NCBI RefSeq assembly: GCF_003403075.1
Contig: NZ_CP031557.1
Span: 2,480,001-2,544,000, forward strand
From: Flavobacterium psychrotrophum
Lineage (GTDB): Bacteria > Bacteroidota > Bacteroidia > Flavobacteriales > Flavobacteriaceae
Direction of reading: 5' to 3'
Length of the DNA stretch: 64,000 nt
In this document: one piece after another, positions 34,377 through 44,700 of the stretch
Position numbering within the stretch: the stretch's first letter is position 1
How the letters are laid out: the number at the start of each line of letters is the position of its first letter
Position numbers and translations under genes: made by a program
Notes under the pieces: model-generated
Told to the model about the DNA's origin: nothing
The model's database searches: none
The model's input: the letters and a program-made list of their open reading frames with translations, nothing else

Positions 34377-36959
34377 CTATTTCTTTACCAGTTTCTGGGT
34401 AGTTGTTCCTGCGTTGCTTTTTGTAGTTACAAAGTACATTCCTGCTTTTAATGATGTTACATCTATTACTTTACTTTGCGCTTCCATTTTTGTATACAAC
34501 ACAGTTTTCCCTAAAACATCTGCTATAATTATCTCTGCCTGTTGTGCATTTTCTAATTGTATGGTAACGTTGTTATTAGCCGGGTTAGGATACAGTTTAA
34601 TACCTCTCTTGCCAAAATCTGTAATACCCGCAGTATTTTGAACCGTTGTAATGGCAGTATTCGTTACAATAGCCTCATTAAAATCAAAGTAAATATTAGC
34701 AGTCTCCTGCATAGAATCGCCCAGCCCTACTGTTTGTAAAGGCTTGATCCTAAAGCTTACAAAACCATGGCTGGCTGGCTCATTAGCATCTTCAAAAGGT
34801 AGTTGAATACCATCAAAAACAAAATCTAATCCCTCAGCAGAACGGTTTGCCCTATACACATGGCTGCTGCCAATAGGCTGAAAGGTACTCCAGTCAAGGT
34901 TTTCATCAAGCGGCAGGCTAACCTTTATATTCTGTGCATTGGCAGAACCCGTATTTTGGAAACGTATCGTATACGTCAGGAATCCTTCAGCCTGTGTTTC
35001 GGTAATATACCTGCCTTCGTGTACAGTGATATCATTAGGGTCATAAGAATTTACAGCCACCTGATTAAATGCATATGCATTATTATCGAGGTTAATATCG
35101 CTGTTTACAGGTGTTATTGTTGCAGTATAGCTTAGTATTGTTCCGCTATTTACAATAGGCGGTACTGCTACGGTAAACGAAACATATTTATAAATGGTTT
35201 GGTAAGGAGCCAGGTTATTGTATGTCCACGCAAGTGTATTACCACTTTGTGTAGCGCCCGTGGTAACAGGGTTGCTTACAAGCGCACCGTTGTAAGTAAG
35301 GTTTATAACACCACTTACGGTTGTGGTACCATAATTAGTAGCCGCTACATAATATCCTGCCGGAAATCCCGCAACTGCCTGTAATGCAGGAATAATATAT
35401 GTAGCTACATCACTATACGGTGCCGGCACGCTGATACAAAAATTGTTTACCGTAGCATCTTCCGGAAGATGCAGTGTTACATTTGTCGGGCTGGCTGTAA
35501 AGCCCTGTCCGTTTATGTTCTGTATCCATACAGTTACGTTACCTTCTCCAACATTATTAAAAGTGTAAGTCCCATTAGCATCGGTAAAAGTATTAAACAC
35601 ATAGTTACCACTATTGTAGCTTACCATTATACCGGCAACCGGATTATCGCCGTCATCACAGCCGTTGCCTTCATCATCAAGTGTAACTATGCCTGTAAGC
35701 GTTGAAGATCCTTCGCAGGGTATTACCAATAGTTGAAGCGGCAGGTATCCTAGGCAATTATCGTACAAAAAGCCAATGTATATTGTTATCTCATATATTT
35801 CTACGCCCACAAATGCCTGTGTGTTTTGTATTGCATTTGTTTGCGTCTGGGCACCCGCCTGCGTCAGGTAAAAAGCAATATCTGTTACCTGCGGATTGTG
35901 CAGTAAAAACTCCTGTGCAGCAATTTCAAGATTAAAAGTACCTATGCCATCGTTATTAATATCGCATACTGTTAATGGATTTGGAGGCAAAACATTATCT
36001 GATGAACCTACATGTACCGTAAAGTGCACATCAGCCCAACAGCCACTATTTTCAGAATTATAAACGTAAATGGTTTGTGTACTATTTATTACCGTACCAA
36101 CAGGTATAACAGTACCCCCACCGTTTGGCGCTGTGCGGTATTCGCCCGTTTCTAAATCAGGTAGTGTGTAAGGCCAGCAAGAGTTTACATCCTGAAAATC
36201 ATTAGAACCAGCACCTATAGTTATGGTAAAACTCCGCTCGTTACTGCAAATACCATTACTGGCATATATATACAGTGTCATAGAAGCCGTTATAGATGTC
36301 CCGGCAAAAAGCGAAGTACCTGTTCCGCCCGGGCCTGTATAATAGTTACCATTAGTAAGAGCAGGCAGTGTGTATGAACCACAGGCTACAATATTACTAA
36401 AACTATCAAGACGTATCGACGGAATAACCGTTACCACAAAACTCGCCTGCGAACTGCATGTAGTAGTACTGGCATAAACATAAATAGTCTGCGTAGTTGT
36501 AATTGCTGTACCCACCGGTATAACAGCACCGGTACCCTGTGGGCCGGTATAATAATTGCCTACACTAAGTGCAGGTAAATTATAAAATGTACATACTGAT
36601 ATATTGCTGAAAGTCCCTACGTTTGGCCCCGTAGTAATAATAAGCTGGAAAAAAGATATTGCAAATTCTCCGGTAATATTATTTATAAGCCTTGCGTATA
36701 TGGTTTCCTGAGAAATACCAATATAAGCTGAAGGATTAGCAATAGGGCTTACCCCAGTCTGGGCATTACTGTTTGTAGTATGGTATGTAACAGAATAATT
36801 TTCAGGATCCTGATTCCCCCTGATGATGTCATCCTGAACCGTAAGATCAAAAATTTCATACCCGCATTGTGCTATATTGGGTGCTTGGTAGGCAGTTACC
36901 TGTGCACTACTTTTAATTGTAGCAAGAATACACAAAAACATGAGTAAAATTCGTTTCAT
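34377..36959 (-). CDS. T9SS type A surface protein with SdrD-like and DUF7619-like domains
   Basis: The 860-residue protein has a signal peptide (ending IKSSAQ, about residue 20) and then three repeats of about 67 residues with the pattern FSN-CxxYxLPAL-GNYYTGP-GTG-I-T-YIY (about 115-320). An SdrD B-like domain follows (TLDDEGNGCDDGDNPVAGI, about 420-490), then a DUF7619-like domain with DPNDITVHEG (about 640-780). The last 70 residues are a type A sorting domain (IKLYPNPANNNVTIQLE, then AGMYFVTTKS and KLVKK). It should be exported by the T9SS and anchored or released at the surface; a role in adhesion is inferred only. It is alone between convergent neighbours. Confidence 0.85.
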   Translation of the reverse strand: MKRILLMFLCILATIKSSAQVTAYQAPNIAQCGYEIFDLTVQDDIIRGNQDPENYSVTYHTTNSNAQTGVSPIANPSAYIGISQETIYARLINNITGEFAISFFQLIITTGPNVGTFSNISVCTFYNLPALSVGNYYTGPQGTGAVIPVGTAITTTQTIYVYASTTTCSSQASFVVTVIPSIRLDSFSNIVACGSYTLPALTNGNYYTGPGGTGTSLFAGTSITASMTLYIYASNGICSNERSFTITIGAGSNDFQDVNSCWPYTLPDLETGEYRTAPNGGGTVIPVGTVINSTQTIYVYNSENSGCWADVHFTVHVGSSDNVLPPNPLTVCDINNDGIGTFNLEIAAQEFLLHNPQVTDIAFYLTQAGAQTQTNAIQNTQAFVGVEIYEITIYIGFLYDNCLGYLPLQLLVIPCEGSSTLTGIVTLDDEGNGCDDGDNPVAGIMVSYNSGNYVFNTFTDANGTYTFNNVGEGNVTVWIQNINGQGFTASPTNVTLHLPEDATVNNFCISVPAPYSDVATYIIPALQAVAGFPAGYYVAATNYGTTTVSGVINLTYNGALVSNPVTTGATQSGNTLAWTYNNLAPYQTIYKYVSFTVAVPPIVNSGTILSYTATITPVNSDINLDNNAYAFNQVAVNSYDPNDITVHEGRYITETQAEGFLTYTIRFQNTGSANAQNIKVSLPLDENLDWSTFQPIGSSHVYRANRSAEGLDFVFDGIQLPFEDANEPASHGFVSFRIKPLQTVGLGDSMQETANIYFDFNEAIVTNTAITTVQNTAGITDFGKRGIKLYPNPANNNVTIQLENAQQAEIIIADVLGKTVLYTKMEAQSKVIDVTSLKAGMYFVTTKSNAGTTTQKLVKK

Positions 36960-37143
36960 AGTAAATTGGTGTTTTGTGATGGGAAGATTTAAACATTAAA
37001 CAACCAAAATGTTAAAAACCCTACCTAAATACAAACAGGAGATTTTACAAATCTGAAAACCACACCTCTTAAATAAACAATAAAGCAATAAAATGTTTTA
37101 AAAATAACAATTTGTTATTTTTTGTTAAGTAATTGATACAAAC

Positions 37144-37174
37144 TTGTATGCGCACTTTATGATGAGTATTTTTG
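37144..37174 (+). promoter_or_regulatory. Promoter of lysA
   Basis: TTG (37144-37146) and a perfect -7 box TATTTTTG (37167-37174) are 20 bases apart. The -7 box lies 19 bases before the ATG, so the leader is short. This is the best match to the Flavobacterium consensus seen in the window. Confidence 0.7.
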
Positions 37175-37193
37175 TACCCTAAACTTAGATATA

Positions 37194-38429
37194 ATGGAAG
37201 CGAAACAGTTAGTTAAATTAGCTGAAGAATTTGGAAGCCCGCTCTATGTGTACGATGCGGAAAAAATACAATCTCAATACAACAAGCTCGAAAAGGCATT
37301 TAGCAAGGTATCAAGCCTGCGTATAAACTATGCTGTAAAAGCACTTAGCAATATATCTGTACTTAAGTTACTAAAACAAATGGGCTCAGGCCTTGATACG
37401 GTTTCTATACAGGAAGTACGCCTTGGACTTCTGGCAGGCTATGCTCCCGAAAGGATTATTTATACACCAAATGGCGTTTCTATGGAAGAAATAGAAGAAG
37501 TAGCCACATTAGGTGTACAAATAAATATAGACAACCTGTCTATACTGGAGCAGTTTGGTGCCAAGCATCCTACTACACCGGTTTGCATTCGCATTAACCC
37601 ACATGTTATGGCTGGCGGAAACAGTAACATATCTGTAGGTCATATAGACAGTAAATTTGGTATCAGTATCCACCAGATGCCACACCTTTTGCGCATTGTA
37701 GAAAATACAGGTATGCATATTAACGGCATCCATATGCACACGGGTTCTGATATACTTGACATTGAAGTATTTCTTTATGCTGCCGAAATTTTATTTGAAA
37801 CGGCATTACACTTTAAAGAACTTGAGTTTGTAGACTTTGGTAGTGGCTTTAAAGTAGCCTATAAAAAAGATGATATCCATACCGATATCGAAGAACTGGG
37901 GAAAAAACTAGGGAAGCGCTTTAATGCGTTTTGTACCGAATATGGCCGTGATCTAACGCTTTGCTTTGAGCCTGGTAAATTTTTAGTGAGTGAAGCAGGT
38001 TACTTTCTTGCAAAGGTTAATGTGGTAAAACAAACTACGTCTACCGTTTTTGCAAGTATCGACTCAGGCTTTAACCACCTTATACGCCCTATGCTTTATG
38101 GCTCATACCACCAGATAGAAAATGTTACAAATCCTAAAGGCAAGGAACGTTTTTATAGTGTGGTAGGATACATCTGCGAAACCGATACGTTTGCCAGCAA
38201 CCGTCGCATTGCCGAAATTAAAGAAGGCGACCTGCTGTGTTTCCGCAATGCCGGGGCATACTGTTTTTCTATGTCAAGCAACTATAACTCCAGGATACGC
38301 CCAGCCGAAGTACTTTGGTACGAAGGCAAAGGCCATCTTATAAGGGAACGCGAAACTTTTGAAGACATCATCCGCAACCAGGTCATCCTCGATTTCGAGC
38401 CTGCACAGCCTGTTGCCGTTACCATTTAG
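37194..38429 (+). CDS. lysA: Diaminopimelate decarboxylase
   Basis: The 411-residue fold-type III PLP enzyme makes lysine from meso-diaminopimelate. The PLP lysine is Lys49 in NYAVKALSN. HMHTGSDI near 180, DFGSGFKVAY near 216, CFEPGKFLV near 259 and ICETDTF near 326 are the expected later boxes, including the essential Cys of the partner subunit. Length is normal. It has its own promoter (37144-37174) and a terminator at 38451-38492, so it is a single-gene unit. Confidence 0.93.
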   Translation: MEAKQLVKLAEEFGSPLYVYDAEKIQSQYNKLEKAFSKVSSLRINYAVKALSNISVLKLLKQMGSGLDTVSIQEVRLGLLAGYAPERIIYTPNGVSMEEIEEVATLGVQINIDNLSILEQFGAKHPTTPVCIRINPHVMAGGNSNISVGHIDSKFGISIHQMPHLLRIVENTGMHINGIHMHTGSDILDIEVFLYAAEILFETALHFKELEFVDFGSGFKVAYKKDDIHTDIEELGKKLGKRFNAFCTEYGRDLTLCFEPGKFLVSEAGYFLAKVNVVKQTTSTVFASIDSGFNHLIRPMLYGSYHQIENVTNPKGKERFYSVVGYICETDTFASNRRIAEIKEGDLLCFRNAGAYCFSMSSNYNSRIRPAEVLWYEGKGHLIRERETFEDIIRNQVILDFEPAQPVAVTI

Positions 38430-38450
38430 GTTATATATTGTTACTTTTTT

Positions 38451-38492
38451 GAAAGGCCGGGACAGTAATGTTCCGGCCTTTCTGTTTTCTTA
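38451..38492 (+). terminator. Terminator after lysA
   Basis: GAAAGGCCGG (38451-38460) pairs with CCGGCCTTTC (38473-38482) around a 12-base loop, with a broken T-rich tail up to 38492. Confidence 0.8.
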
Positions 38493-38683
38493 AATCTTTA
38501 ATTTTATAATTTCACAGCCCATCGTTAGCGCATTGCATGCGTCCATGTTCCCGCCATTGCCTTTATCTTTCCGCTACGCTACAAGGATACCGGCGCTGTC
38601 AGGGCTAAGAACAATCTAAGCGCACCGCAGCAGCTTTTAGCAATAGTGTCCAGTTGTTCTAATAGAAACTTACCTATAAAAAC

Positions 38684-38713
38684 AACCCGGGCAGCCATAT
38701 GGCTGCCCGGGTT
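38684..38713. terminator. Palindromic terminator of the giant adhesin gene
   Basis: Two perfect 15-base arms (AACCCGGGCAGCCAT, 38684-38698, and its complement, 38699-38713) meet without a spacer. There are T-rich tails on both strands, so it can end the minus-strand adhesin transcript and stop read-through from lysA. Confidence 0.8.
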
Positions 38714-38785
38714 TTCTTTTTGTGGTTTGTATTCAGTTTAGTGAAGCTACTGCTTACTGCTACTGAACACTGCGCTAATTGTTGT

Positions 38786-41700
38786 TTATCGCTTCATCGC
38801 AAAGTGCGCCTTAAAGGTCCTTGCATGGCCGTTCTCGTTGAACTCAACCGTAAACCAGTAGTCGTCTGACGGTAACGGGTTACCGTTGTAGGTACCGTCC
38901 CACCCCTGGCCTTTGTCGGTCCTGCTGTCAGGGCTCAGCTGTTTGATCAGCTTGCCGTAACGGTCAAAGATAAAGATCCTTGCACCCGTGCCCTGAAGAC
39001 CGATGATGTTCCAGTAGTCGTTGATGCCATCGCCGTTTGGTGTGAAGTATTTAGGGTAGTCCACTACGCTTACACCCGGGATCCTTAGCATGTCACATGG
39101 GTTGATCTCAAGGGTGTTCGCATCACGAACGTATACCGTAAAGAAGCCCAGCGGTACATTAGTAAATACATTCGAGTTCTGCCATGGGCCCAGTGGCGTG
39201 GCATTGCCGTCTGCATCTTCAGGGGCAAGGCTGTACTGGTAGTCGCCATAGCCCTGTACAAGTACCGTTACCGTCTGGTTGTCCCCAAAGGCGTTGCTTA
39301 CCACATAACCTGTATTAATGATTTCCGCCGGCCCTGAAAGGAATACTTCAAACGGTGCCACTGCATCTGAGATACAGCTGTCTGCATTCCATACTTCTAC
39401 CGTGTAAAGGCCTTCTTCGGTTGCTGTGTACCTTTCTGAGGTGCCGTTCGTGGTTACTGCCGTACCGTTAAGGTACCACTGGTAGGTGTTGCCTGCCGTG
39501 GTGTCGCCTGCATGCAGGTACACCGGTTTGTTTACGTTGCCACTGCTGTATTCCACACACAAGGTATCATCGTTGTCTTCACTGGTAATGTTTGGTGTTG
39601 GCAGCAAGCTTACCCTGATGTTAAAGCTTGTTACTGCATAGCATGGTGAGAACGTGCTGGTGTTGGTTACCCTTACCCAGATCGTCTGCCCAAGGTATAC
39701 CGTATTGGTAAACGCTGCAGGCGTTGCTATATACTCCGCTGCCGTGATATCGCCTGCCTCGGCTGCTGCCTGGCTGGTGTAGTAGCCCAGTGTATATTGT
39801 GCAGGGTTCTGGGTGCCCAGTACTTCTGCTCCTGCTGGGGTAAGGTCAAAGGCCGTAAAGCCGTCGTTTGTACCGTCATAGTCACATTCCACCATTGGGC
39901 TGTTAGCCGGGCTTGTAACAGGGTTGGCTACAGCTGCCTGCTCTGCATAAAGCTCAAGTGTTGTCAGTATCTCACAACGGGTTGTGTTGTCTGTTACATG
40001 TACCAGGATCTGCTGGTGCCCTGCCGTTACGTTGGTATAGTTGTGCGGCAATGCCGTACCTGCCGTATAGGCAGCCATGTCTTTATAGAACCTGATTGCA
40101 TAATCGGTAGGGTTTACACCTGCAGTGGTTAGCAGGTCGGTTATATGACCGATTAGGTTGAACGTCTCAAAGCCGGTCGTCGGGTCGTTACAGATCGCAT
40201 ACAATGGTACTACGCCGGTGCTGTCATATACCGGTGGCAGTGGGTTTACGATAAGCGGTAAGGCTACAACTTCTGCACAGCCCGGTGCGCCCGGCTGGGT
40301 ATCGGTACGCGTTACACGTACATATACCGTATCGTTCCATGGGGTTACACTCGTATACGCTGTTGGGGTACCGATGTATTCTGCAGCGGTAATGTCGCCT
40401 GCTTCGGCGGCGGCTTCTGTGGTATAGTAGGCCACCTGGCTCTGGGTATCCCCGCCCAGTATGTTGCGTTTGGCAAGGTCAAGGTTAAACACCTCGATAC
40501 CGTCGCCAAGGTTGGCATCATTCGTATCGCAAAGCTCCAGTGGTGTTGGCGCTATGTTTGGCGTTGGCCTTGGCACTACCCTTAGCGTTACGCTGCTGTA
40601 GCTCTCACAACCCTGTGGCGTGGTAACACGTACAAACACCGTTTGCGGGTTTGAGGTATTGGTATAAGCGCTTGCAGGGCTGATCAGGCTGGTATAGGCA
40701 CTGTCTTCAAAGTATTCTACGATGTTACTTTCCCCGATGCCGGTTGGCGTCAGGATGTAGTCGTTCATTGCCGTAAGGTCAAAGGCGGTCTTGCCGTCGT
40801 TTGGAAGGGCCTCGTCACACAGCATCAGCACCGTTGGGGTGGCAAGCTCTTGTGGCGCATTGACATGCAGCTCAAAGCTGCTTACCTGGTAGCAGTCCGT
40901 GCCCGGTACACTTACCCTTACCCATACCTGCTCGCCGTCGGTGCCGCGGTAGCTCTGTGGTGTGGTGATGCGTGGTGCTCCGGCCTGGGCATTCACCTCA
41001 CTGGTAAAATACTCGATCGTGTAGCTGCCCGGGGCAACTCCGGTCTGGGTGTATACTTCAGCATCTTTTTGAGTCAGGTCAAATACCCTCCTGTGGTCGG
41101 TATTGTCGCTGTCTTCATCATCACAGTCCGTCAGGTCGGTTAGCGTTACTGCTATCGGCGCACGGGTAATGATGATCGTGATCGGGTAGACTATAGAGCG
41201 GCATCCTGTTACCGTATTGGTAGCAACCACATAAAGTACCTGGCTGCCCGGTGTTACGTTCTCATAGTCGGATGTGTTCAATATAGGGTTGTTGCCCCTT
41301 TCTGCATCATCCTGTGTGCGGTAGAAGGCTACTGTTAAGCCTACACCATTGTTGACCATGTTCGCTACAAGCGCGTCCAGGTCAATATTACCATAGCCTG
41401 AGCCGTTGGTATCGCATATGGTCAGTTCATCCAGCGTTGGGCTTACCAGTACCGGAAGTGGCTCTACACGGATGTCCAATAGTACGATACGGTAGCAGCC
41501 CGTTACATTATCGGTTACCCTTACAAAGATGGGCTGTACCGCAGGGGAGCCGGTATTTTCATACGTCTCAGGGTTAGGGATTGCTCCGGTACCTGATTCT
41601 GCATCCGCAAGGTTCGTGTGGAACGTGGTGGTTAAACCGTTTACGCCTCCTGTGATCTCGTCTGTCTTAGCGGTAAGGTCAAATTCCTCGACCTCATCGC

Positions 41701-44700
41701 CGGAGTTATGCTCGTCACAAAGTACCAGCGGTGTTGGGTTCGTTACTACCGGTAGTGGGTTTACTACAAGGTTTAGTGGTACAATGTCGTAACAGCCCGT
41801 AGCGTTGTTCGTTACCCTGATGTATACTGTAGCTGTGGCTGACGTATGTGTGCCCGGGGTAGCGATAGCAGGCGTGCCTAGCTGTGCGCTGCTAAGGCCG
41901 GTATGGTACGTTACTGTAAACTGGGCAGGGTTCATCGTGTTCAGCACGATAGCCTGGTAGCTGGTAAGGTCAAAGATCGCCTGCCCGTCGGTATCGCTGG
42001 CACCGTTGTCGCAAAGCGCATAGTCCTCAAGTGGGTCTGTCGCTTCCGGTACGGGGTGCACCACAAGGCGTAGCGGTACTACGTCAAAACATGAGGTAGT
42101 GGCTGAGTTTACACGGATGTAAAGCGTCTGGATGCCTCCCGTGGTCTGTGCCTCGATGTTTGTATAGTCATTCAGGTGCGTAGTGATCGGGTTGGTCCCG
42201 TTCTGGTAGTTTGCATCCGCTGACGTCTCATGGATCGTAAGGGTTACCGTACCTCCCATTGCCGCCTGGATCTCATCCAGTGCATCCTGAAGGTTGAACG
42301 TAGTTACATTATCGTTGTTGAAGTCACATTCTTCAAGGTCGGTTGGGTTTGGTGCGATAGGCGCCGGTTGTACTTCCAGTTGGGCCGGTGCAACAACGCT
42401 ACAGCCCGTAGCCGTATTGGTTACCAAGGCATAGATCGTTTTGTTTACCGAAAGGTACGGGTTGACCGTAATGAAGTTCGCATTGCCAGGTACCGCATCG
42501 GCCTGGTTTTCATAGTACAGTGCCGTATAACCGGCCTGCCCGCCCATCATTACAGGGTCTAACCTGTCAAAATAGAACAAGCCTTCACCCGGGGTTTCTT
42601 CACACGCGTAGAAAATTGGGCTGCTTAAATCCGCTAATGGTAGCGGGTTAACGATCAGGGTAAAACTCCCTACATCATAACAGCCGTGTATTGTTTCTAC
42701 TCTAACCCATACCTGTTGCCTGTCACGGGTTTCATTCTGGTAGCTCGCAGGTGAGATGATCGCATTCTGGTCAAGCTGCGCATCGCTGTTGCTCCTGTAG
42801 TAGGTTACAACGTCCGTAGGGTCGCTCGTAGCCTGCGTATTACGGCTCGTAAGGTCAAACACTTCCTTGCCGTCTAATGCAGGGGCAGTGTCGTCGCAAA
42901 GTACTATATCCTGGATTGGGTTGATCACCGGGCGTGGGTTTACCGTCAGAATTACCTGCCCTACCGAATAACAGTTGCCTGTCACTCCTGTGGCTACTAC
43001 CCTGATGTACACCGTGCCACCTGTGCTGCTGTAGGTACCCGGGCTGCTGATCTGGCCTGCTGTACCGCCTGCATCGGCGAAGGCCTGGCTAGTGTAAAAG
43101 GTAGCTGTATAGCCTGCCTGGTTGTTGACAACCGCGGCACCCGCAGGAATAAGGTTGAACGTGCCGGAGCCTGTCCTGCCGTCTTCGCAGACATCTAGGC
43201 CTGCAACGGGGCTTAGCGTTGGGCTTGACAGTGCCTGCAATTGTAATGGTGTTACAACATAACAGTTTGTGGTAGCATCCTGCACACGGGCATAGATTGT
43301 TGTGGTAGCGCTATAGTAGCTGTTGGCAAGCTCGGTACCTGTAGCTCCACCCTCTGCAAGCAGTTGCGTGGCGTAGTAGCGTACCGTGTAGCCTGTATTA
43401 TTATTGGTTATCTCATTGTTTTTTGCAGACAGTGTAAAGGTAGCCCTACCCGTGCCGTCATCGCATAATGAATACGGCGTCGTGGCCGGGTTGACCACCG
43501 GAAGCGGGTTGACGATAAGGCTGAAAGAGCCTGTACTGTAGCAGCCTTGTGCATTTTGCACGCGCACCCATACTATCTGTGGTGAACTTGTATTGTTATA
43601 GGTAGCAGTACCCACAAGTGGTGTGGTGCCGGCTTCAGCATCCGGTTGGCTCGCGTAGTAGCTTACCGTGAGTCCGCTTACACCTGCCGTGGCTTCCGCG
43701 TCTTTCGTGGTCAGGTCAAACGTGGCTACATTGCCCGTGGTTGCCGGGTCATCGCACAATACATAGTTTTGTATGACAGGGATCGCAGGCCTTGGGTTTA
43801 CCGTTAGCTGTACCTGTGTTACCCCGTAGCAGTTGGTACTGTTTGCAGCGTCTATGACACGGATGTAAACCGTCTGGGTGGCCGATGGATAGGCTCCCGG
43901 GGCTGATGGTGTAATTACATCGGTATTGGTTTGTGCGCCGTTAAGGCTGCTGTGGTAGCTTACCGTATAGCCTGTCTGACCGTTTAGCGCCTGGGTAGCT
44001 GCCGTGGTTAAATTGAAGACCGCAATGCCATCATAATCGTCATCGCAAAGCGTTTGTGCTGCTGGCGCTGTGAGCGCAGGGGCTGCATCGATGGTGATCG
44101 TTGCCGAATCTGTACCTCCTATAATACAGTTACCAGGGTCTGGGGCTATCGTATAGGTTACCGTATAGCTGCCCGGCGTGCTTGTTGACGGGGTGATTGC
44201 ACCTGTGGTGGCGTTGATCGTAAGGCCTGTACCTGCCGTGAAGGTTCCGCCTGTTGTAAAGCCCGTAGCAGGTGTTGGTAACACATCTGCAGTGGCCGAA
44301 ACACACGCATTAGATGGCAATGTGAAACCCGTAACAGGTGCCTGGCCTGTACCTACGGTGACAACCAATGGTGCAGGGACACTTGGGCAGCCTAGTGCGT
44401 TTTGCTGCTCTACATAATATGTAAAAGTACCCGCCAGACTCGTATCCGGAGTAATGCTCGGATAGCTGTTACCTGCTACGTCATACCAAACCAGTGTATT
44501 ACCAGCATCTACACTAGCCGTCAAAGGAACAGCCGTCTGGTGCTGGCAATATGTAATGTCTGTTACTGTAGGCGAAGGAGGTTCAGCTCCTGTAAATGTT
44601 ATTGAAATGCTTTTAAAACAAGTAGGTGTACCCCAATTATACTTATAAACTCCGGGCACTGTAAAACCATGAATCTGCGTACCATTTGTTAAAGGACTCG

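Larger units (their letters stand above)
38430..38785. other. Intergenic region between lysA and the giant adhesin gene
   Basis: This 356-base region has two terminators (38451-38492 and 38684-38713) and, between them, about 150 bases of non-coding sequence (38520-38650) richer in G+C than usual spacers. That part contains CCGCTACGCTACAAGGATAC and GCTGTCAGGGCT and may be a remnant of a dispersed repeat. A TAGTGAAGCTACTG word near 38741 recalls the TTCACTC repeats. No gene is seen. Confidence 0.45.
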